Assembly (NCBI GenBank): GCA_045637095.1
Contig: JAZTYX010000009.1
Span: 1 to 34,918, forward strand
Direction: 5' to 3'
DNA from: UMGS1649 sp045637095
GTDB taxonomy: Bacteria; Bacillota; Clostridia; TANB77; CAG-465
DNA length: 34,918 nt
A program made the position numbers and the translations under genes. The notes under the pieces were generated by a model. That model saw only the letters and a program-made list of their open reading frames with translations, searched no databases and was not told the origin of the DNA. The number at the start of each line of letters is the position of its first letter. Positions within the stretch are counted from its first letter, which is position 1. Positions 30,661 through 34,918 of this stretch are shown piece after piece.

Positions 30661-32553
30661 TTGTCATTAACAGTTATATTTAATATCATCTTATCTTTAG
30701 TACTAATAGTTCTAGTTGGTGTATGTATATATTATGCAGCTGCCAAGAAGAGCGAACTAGGTATAGTAGATGAAGTAGAACGTGAAAGACAAAAGTATAG
30801 TGTAAAAGGAATGTCAGATTTCATAAAACACGAGTTTGACGAAATAACAAGAATGAACCTATACGATCTTGCTCTTTCAGAAGATGAGTTTGAAAGAAGA
30901 AAAAATACTAAGTACGAACTTAAGAAAGCGTTAAAAGGAGCAGGATATGCTTCAGCAAACGATAAAAAGTATGTTAAAACATTAATGTTTGACCTACTTA
31001 GAAATCAGTATAAGGTAAACGAAAGAAATATAAACTACGCTATTCCTTTCGATAATGTAGATAAAATGACAGCGGCAGATAAATTTGATATTCTTTTACA
31101 TATGTATAAGAAAAAATATAAATCTAACGCATTGTCACAAATAATATCTGAATATAGACTTGATGAACCAAAATTTGAATATGATGCTGCGGTTCCTTCT
31201 TATGTAATAACACCAGAAGAAATTAGCCACATATATGAAGAACAAATAATGGGACAAACAATAGATTTTGAAGATAAACTTCAAATAGTAGTACAAAGAA
31301 TATACCAAGGTTATAAGGGCTTTAGTGTTATAGATGATATACGTGACCAAAACATAGATGGTGTTTCTGGAGGCGTATCTGGTATACCACCAAGCTTCCT
31401 AGACCAAGTTGGTGATATGGAAGATTACCTAGATGCAACTGGTAAATTCAATATCCCAATGTCATACGATTCAGTATGGATATTCTATAAAGGTAAATCA
31501 ATGTACTTATCATTCCTATCATTTGGAACAGAGGCAGAATTAAGAAGAGTTTGTCAAAACATATACAAGTTTAACAATCCAGGTCAGTTATCTGAATCAG
31601 TTGGTTTCAAAATCAACGAAATGAAGGATGGTTCCAGAATAGTTGTTCTAAGACCGAACTTCTCAGAATCTTGGGCTTTCTTCGTAAGAAAGTTCGCTCC
31701 ACCGGTTTTAGTTAACCCAGAGCAATTGTTAATACACAAGAATAAAGAAAACGTAATAGAACTATTAAAATATTTAATAAGAGGAGCAAGAGTTACAGCC
31801 GTTACAGGAGAGCAAGGTTGTGGTAAAACAACACTTCTTATGGCGATAATGAAATTCTTATATCCTACAATCACAATTCGTGTACAGGAAACTGCATTCG
31901 AATTACACTTAAGAAAAATTTATCCAAGAAACAACATCTTATCACTAAGAGAAACTGACACAATCACTGGTCAAATGGGACTAGACGTTCAAAAGAAAAC
32001 AGATGGTGGTGTTAACATCCTAGGAGAGGTTGCAACTGATCCAGTTGCTGCTTGGATGATACAAATGGCGCAAGTTGCTTCTAAGTTTACACTATTTACA
32101 CACCACGCCAAAACATTCCCTAACTTAATAACAGCACTTAGAAACTCACTACTTAAAATAGGAATGTTCAATAACGAAGACGTTGCAGAAGTGCAAGTTG
32201 TTAACGTTATAAACTTTGATATACACTTAAAAAGAGGTGTAGATGGAACAAGATTTATTGAAAGAATAACTGAATGTGTTCCAAAAGAAAAAGAATTCAA
32301 ATATCATGAAGGTTACAGAACAGCTAAGAATATGGATGATAAATGGGAAGCTTTCATGGATAATGCTACAGAATACTTTAGACATATGACACAAACTTCT
32401 AACTATGATTATCATAACGTAGTAGAATTCAAAAATGGGGAATATGTATTTACTCATGAACTATCTGAAGCAAATGTACAAGCAATGAGAGAAAACATGT
32501 CAGATGAAGACGTTAAAGAATTTGATAAATTCTTAGATACAGCTTGGGGGTGA
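30661..32553 (+). CDS. CpaF/TadA-like secretion ATPase with an N-terminal membrane segment
   Basis: A 630-residue ATPase of the type II/IV secretion superfamily, expected to power pilus extension. Residues 3-27 (LTVIFNIILSLVLIVLVGVCIYYAA) form a membrane segment, unusual since CpaF/TadA is normally soluble. The N-terminal domain extends to about residue 340. The ATPase core has Walker A TGEQGCGKTT (382-391), an Asp-box-like ELHLRKIYPRNNILSLRETD, a Walker B-like VNILGEVATD (451-460) with Glu456, and the His box THHA (480-483). The usual Arg in GE.R of Walker B is replaced by GEVATD. Start codon is TTG at 30661 after GTGAGGGGG. Ends TGA followed by TAG. Confidence 0.85.
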   Translation: MSLTVIFNIILSLVLIVLVGVCIYYAAAKKSELGIVDEVERERQKYSVKGMSDFIKHEFDEITRMNLYDLALSEDEFERRKNTKYELKKALKGAGYASANDKKYVKTLMFDLLRNQYKVNERNINYAIPFDNVDKMTAADKFDILLHMYKKKYKSNALSQIISEYRLDEPKFEYDAAVPSYVITPEEISHIYEEQIMGQTIDFEDKLQIVVQRIYQGYKGFSVIDDIRDQNIDGVSGGVSGIPPSFLDQVGDMEDYLDATGKFNIPMSYDSVWIFYKGKSMYLSFLSFGTEAELRRVCQNIYKFNNPGQLSESVGFKINEMKDGSRIVVLRPNFSESWAFFVRKFAPPVLVNPEQLLIHKNKENVIELLKYLIRGARVTAVTGEQGCGKTTLLMAIMKFLYPTITIRVQETAFELHLRKIYPRNNILSLRETDTITGQMGLDVQKKTDGGVNILGEVATDPVAAWMIQMAQVASKFTLFTHHAKTFPNLITALRNSLLKIGMFNNEDVAEVQVVNVINFDIHLKRGVDGTRFIERITECVPKEKEFKYHEGYRTAKNMDDKWEAFMDNATEYFRHMTQTSNYDYHNVVEFKNGEYVFTHELSEANVQAMRENMSDEDVKEFDKFLDTAWG

Positions 32554-32559
32554 TAGTTT

Positions 32560-34632
32560 ATGGGAGCAAATAATAACATATTTCTAATTGTTGGTTTGTT
32601 AGTAGGCGTGAGTACAATTGGTATGTTAGCTCTTTTAATCTATTACTCAGCAACAAAAAAGAAATATTCTAAAAACACTAAACTACAACAAAAAGATCAA
32701 ATAGTAGTAAAAAACAAATCTAGCTTAAAAGATATATTCGATAGACTTTATCAAGTAATGTATCTAATATTTGCTAAATTACCATTAATAAGTCACTATA
32801 CAAAGAAAACAAGACTAAAATTAGAAATGGTTAACGATTATACTGAATATGAAATAAGAAGAAAAACTGGTTCGCTAGTTTTAACATCAGTATTATTCAT
32901 ATTTGCAGCGTTATATGTTTTCTTAAATGTTGTTGATGATTTATATATGGCACTTGTAGTTGTTTTAATGGTATTTGTAATAAACGATGTACTTGTTAAC
33001 TCAAAGGTTAATAAGGTAGCAGATAAGATAGTAAGACAACTACCAGAAGTATTTACAGAAATACGTCACTCATTCCACGAACATGGAATGATTGAGGAAG
33101 CATTTAATGATGCTATAGATGAACTAGAGGATCAAGAAATAACTCCACAAATAAAAAGGATTAAAGAAGCAATACTTTCAGATAATCCTGAAGTACAAAT
33201 GGAAAAGTACTATGATACGGCTCCAAATAAATACTTAAAATTATTCTGTGGACTTTCTTACTTAACAATGGAGCTTGGAGATAGAAAGATTGATGGTGTA
33301 TCAGTTTATCTTAAAAACTTAAACAATATGTTAAATGATATTTATCTAGAAATATTAAAGAAGGATAAATTAAACTACATGTTTAAGAGCTTAACAGCAA
33401 TTACTATTGCACCAATATTCTTTATAAAGTTTATTGAAAGTTGGGCAGTAACAAACTTCCCATCACTTATAAACTTCTATTCAAGTAGTATTGGATTTGT
33501 AATTCAAGCAATACTTGTTGCATCGATATTTATTGCATACTTCTTACTAAAAACAATTAAAGAAGATTCAAACGAAATTAAATTCGATAGAATATCAACA
33601 AAGAGATGGCAAGAAAGAATATATAAATGGCCGGTAGTAAGATTTATAGTTGATGGATTTATGCCATCACCGCATACAAAAAAACATCAGAGAATATCTG
33701 AAAATATAAAAACATCGAATTCATATTTAACACTTCAATGGTTCTATGTTAATAAATTAACTTTTGCAGTGATTGCGTTTGTTGCAACATTTGCGCTATT
33801 AGTAAATATACATATTATAGACTTAAAGAGTATATATAATGATATAAGCGAAGAGTTCATAAGTTTAGGAGCTTTATCGGATTCAGATAAAGCACTTGCA
33901 GAACAAACTAACGAACAAGATAAGATAATAGTTGAGAAGTTAAAAAATAATAAAGTTTCAGGTGAAGAATTAAGAGCTTCGATAGAAAATGAATTAGGAC
34001 ATGGAGCAACAGAGACAGATATCGATAGAATACTTGCAAAAGTTGAAGGAGTTCAAGATGCATACTGGAAAGTATGGGAGACATTAATAGCACTTCTAGT
34101 GGCAGTAATAGTTTACTTTGTTCCAAATGGTATCTTATTAATTAAAAATAAGATAAGAGCATTGGAAAAAGAAGATGAAGTAATGCAGTTCCAATCAATA
34201 ATTCTAATGCTTATGTATATCGAAAGAGTTGACGTACAAACAGTACTTGAATGGCTTGAAAGATATTCATATGCATATAAAGAACCAATATCTACAGCAC
34301 TAAATAACTATGAAGCGGGTGCTATAGAAGCATTACAAGATCTTAAAGATGCTATACCACAAAAAGATTTCAAACGTATAGTAGAAGCTTTAATATCTGC
34401 TGTTGAAAGAATTCCAATTAGAGATGCTTTCGATGAGTTGGAAACAGAAAGAGCATTCCAACATGAAAAGAGAAAAGATGCTAACGAAAGAATAATAAAT
34501 AAAAAGACTTCGTTAGGAAAAACAATAGGATTCACACCGCTAATAATATTAGTTGCAGGTTACTTTGTAGGGCCACTATTACTAGTATCAATACTACAAC
34601 TTGTAAACTACATGGGAGCGATGAGTTTCTAA
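32560..34632 (+). CDS. Double-length TadB/TadC-like pilus membrane protein
   Basis: A 690-residue protein that appears to join two type II secretion F-like (T2SSF) modules. A membrane segment lies at residues 7-27. Module one holds membrane pairs near 103-150 and then a helical cytoplasmic region with LPEVFTEIRHSFHEHGMIEEAFNDA (about 164-188), followed by segments near 280-335. Module two repeats the plan: a segment near 398-425, an inter-module coiled region, IALLVAVIVYFVPNG (about 513-527), ERVDVQTVLEWLERYSYAYKEPI (about 554-576), and a final pair near 643-680. In standard Tad loci TadB and TadC are separate proteins. GGGGGTGAT site before the ATG. Confidence 0.75.
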   Translation: MGANNNIFLIVGLLVGVSTIGMLALLIYYSATKKKYSKNTKLQQKDQIVVKNKSSLKDIFDRLYQVMYLIFAKLPLISHYTKKTRLKLEMVNDYTEYEIRRKTGSLVLTSVLFIFAALYVFLNVVDDLYMALVVVLMVFVINDVLVNSKVNKVADKIVRQLPEVFTEIRHSFHEHGMIEEAFNDAIDELEDQEITPQIKRIKEAILSDNPEVQMEKYYDTAPNKYLKLFCGLSYLTMELGDRKIDGVSVYLKNLNNMLNDIYLEILKKDKLNYMFKSLTAITIAPIFFIKFIESWAVTNFPSLINFYSSSIGFVIQAILVASIFIAYFLLKTIKEDSNEIKFDRISTKRWQERIYKWPVVRFIVDGFMPSPHTKKHQRISENIKTSNSYLTLQWFYVNKLTFAVIAFVATFALLVNIHIIDLKSIYNDISEEFISLGALSDSDKALAEQTNEQDKIIVEKLKNNKVSGEELRASIENELGHGATETDIDRILAKVEGVQDAYWKVWETLIALLVAVIVYFVPNGILLIKNKIRALEKEDEVMQFQSIILMLMYIERVDVQTVLEWLERYSYAYKEPISTALNNYEAGAIEALQDLKDAIPQKDFKRIVEALISAVERIPIRDAFDELETERAFQHEKRKDANERIINKKTSLGKTIGFTPLIILVAGYFVGPLLLVSILQLVNYMGAMSF

Positions 34633-34729
34633 ACACCAAAAGGTGTTAATAAAACAGGTTAATGCACAGCGATGTGTTTAACATATATTATAATATATTA
34701 TCTATTTAACAAAGGAGGGAAAAAAGAGA
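34632..34729 (+). promoter_or_regulatory. Leader between the TadBC-like gene and the pilin-like gene
   Basis: The hairpin AACACC (34632-34637) / GGTGTT (34642-34647), loop AAAA, has no T-tract and is a candidate processing or mRNA-stabilising element. A lone TATAAT at 34689-34694 lacks a -35. AAAGGAGGG at 34711-34719 serves the next gene. Confidence 0.4.
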
Positions 34730-34918
34730 ATGGATAACGCACAAAAAGCTATTATGATTGGTGTTGGACTTTTCATTACAATCATAATAATTTCATCAGT
34801 ACTTTTAATATCAAATATGGGTACTAACTTGATAACAAGTGCACAATCACAATTATCAGGTATAACAAAAGGTTTACAAAACCAAATAACAGCTGCATAC
34901 GATGGTAAAACATTAACA
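34730..34918 (+). CDS. Pilin-like subunit, N-terminal part (partial)
   Basis: The reading frame from the ATG at 34730 gives 63 residues and runs off the window edge. It starts MDNAQKAIMIGVGLFIT, a short charged head followed by a hydrophobic helix to about residue 28, then a polar helix. Residues 49-63 read LQNQITAAYDGKTLT, shared with the C-terminal part of the membrane protein at 4689-6212. The strong AAAGGAGGG site and the place after the CpaF/TadBC-like genes suggest the structural subunit of the pilus or a minor pilin. It lacks a classical G-F-T-L-x-E prepilin cut site; the short head resembles Flp/Tad or archaellin-type pilins. Confidence 0.65.
   Translation, partial: MDNAQKAIMIGVGLFITIIIISSVLLISNMGTNLITSAQSQLSGITKGLQNQITAAYDGKTLT

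Overview
The window is about 35 kb of AT-rich DNA with standard-code genes, AGGAGG-type ribosome binding sites and TTGACA/TATAAT-type promoters. The ribosomal S10-spc-alpha gene order, the zinc-type S14, the zinc-LID adenylate kinase, TmcAL and a SpoIIM-like protein next to xerD point to an anaerobic low-GC Firmicute, most likely an uncultured gut-type clostridium. This assignment rests on gene content only.

Layout. (1) 1-4620: end of the spc ribosomal operon (rplX partial, rplE, rpsN, rpsH, rplF, rplR, rpsE, rplO, secY). rpmD (L30) is missing, and a terminator follows secY. (2) 4635-8174: an accessory block lying where adk would normally follow secY. It holds a membrane-anchored surface protein, a DUF4190-like membrane protein, a possible small structured RNA, and a pseudopilin-like Big2 protein. 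(3) 8193-9726: adk and map; map carries a one-base frameshift. (4) 9714-11270: a HipA-like kinase gene and a separately transcribed 91-residue protein whose start resembles the HipA N-terminal subdomain. (5) 11411-14998: the alpha operon (infA, rpmJ, rpsM, rpsK, rpsD, rpoA, rplQ), with an enlarged L17. (6) 14999-15642: a strong promoter, about 600 nt of non-coding, hairpin-rich sequence and a terminator. This is the best candidate here for an unusual large structured RNA. (7) 15671-22724: housekeeping and membrane genes: tmcAL (minus strand), an RNase HI-acetyltransferase fusion, spoIIM-like, xerD, truA, an MFS-like transporter and a DUF1385 protein. (8) 22753-23900, minus strand: tRNA-Leu(UAA), then a two-gene unit in which a small protein repeats the C-terminal domain of its membrane-bound neighbour. 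(9) 23979-27972: glycogen phosphorylase and a DacF-type D,D-carboxypeptidase. (10) 28006-34918: a Tad/type II secretion-like pilus operon. Its genes are CpaB/SAF-like, two MinD/ParA-fold proteins with degraded P-loops, a CpaF-like ATPase with an N-terminal membrane segment, a double-length TadB/TadC-like membrane protein and the start of a pilin-like subunit cut by the window edge.

The translation, protein export and start-methionine processing genes form the conserved core. The pilus operon appears linked to the block after secY: the surface protein at 4689-6212 contains the same LQ..I.AAYD.KTLT motif as the pilin-like protein at the right edge, and 7004-8119 has a pseudopilin-like N-terminus. 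Nearly every transcription unit is bounded by a recognisable promoter and a hairpin-plus-T-tract terminator, so unit boundaries can be read with fair confidence.
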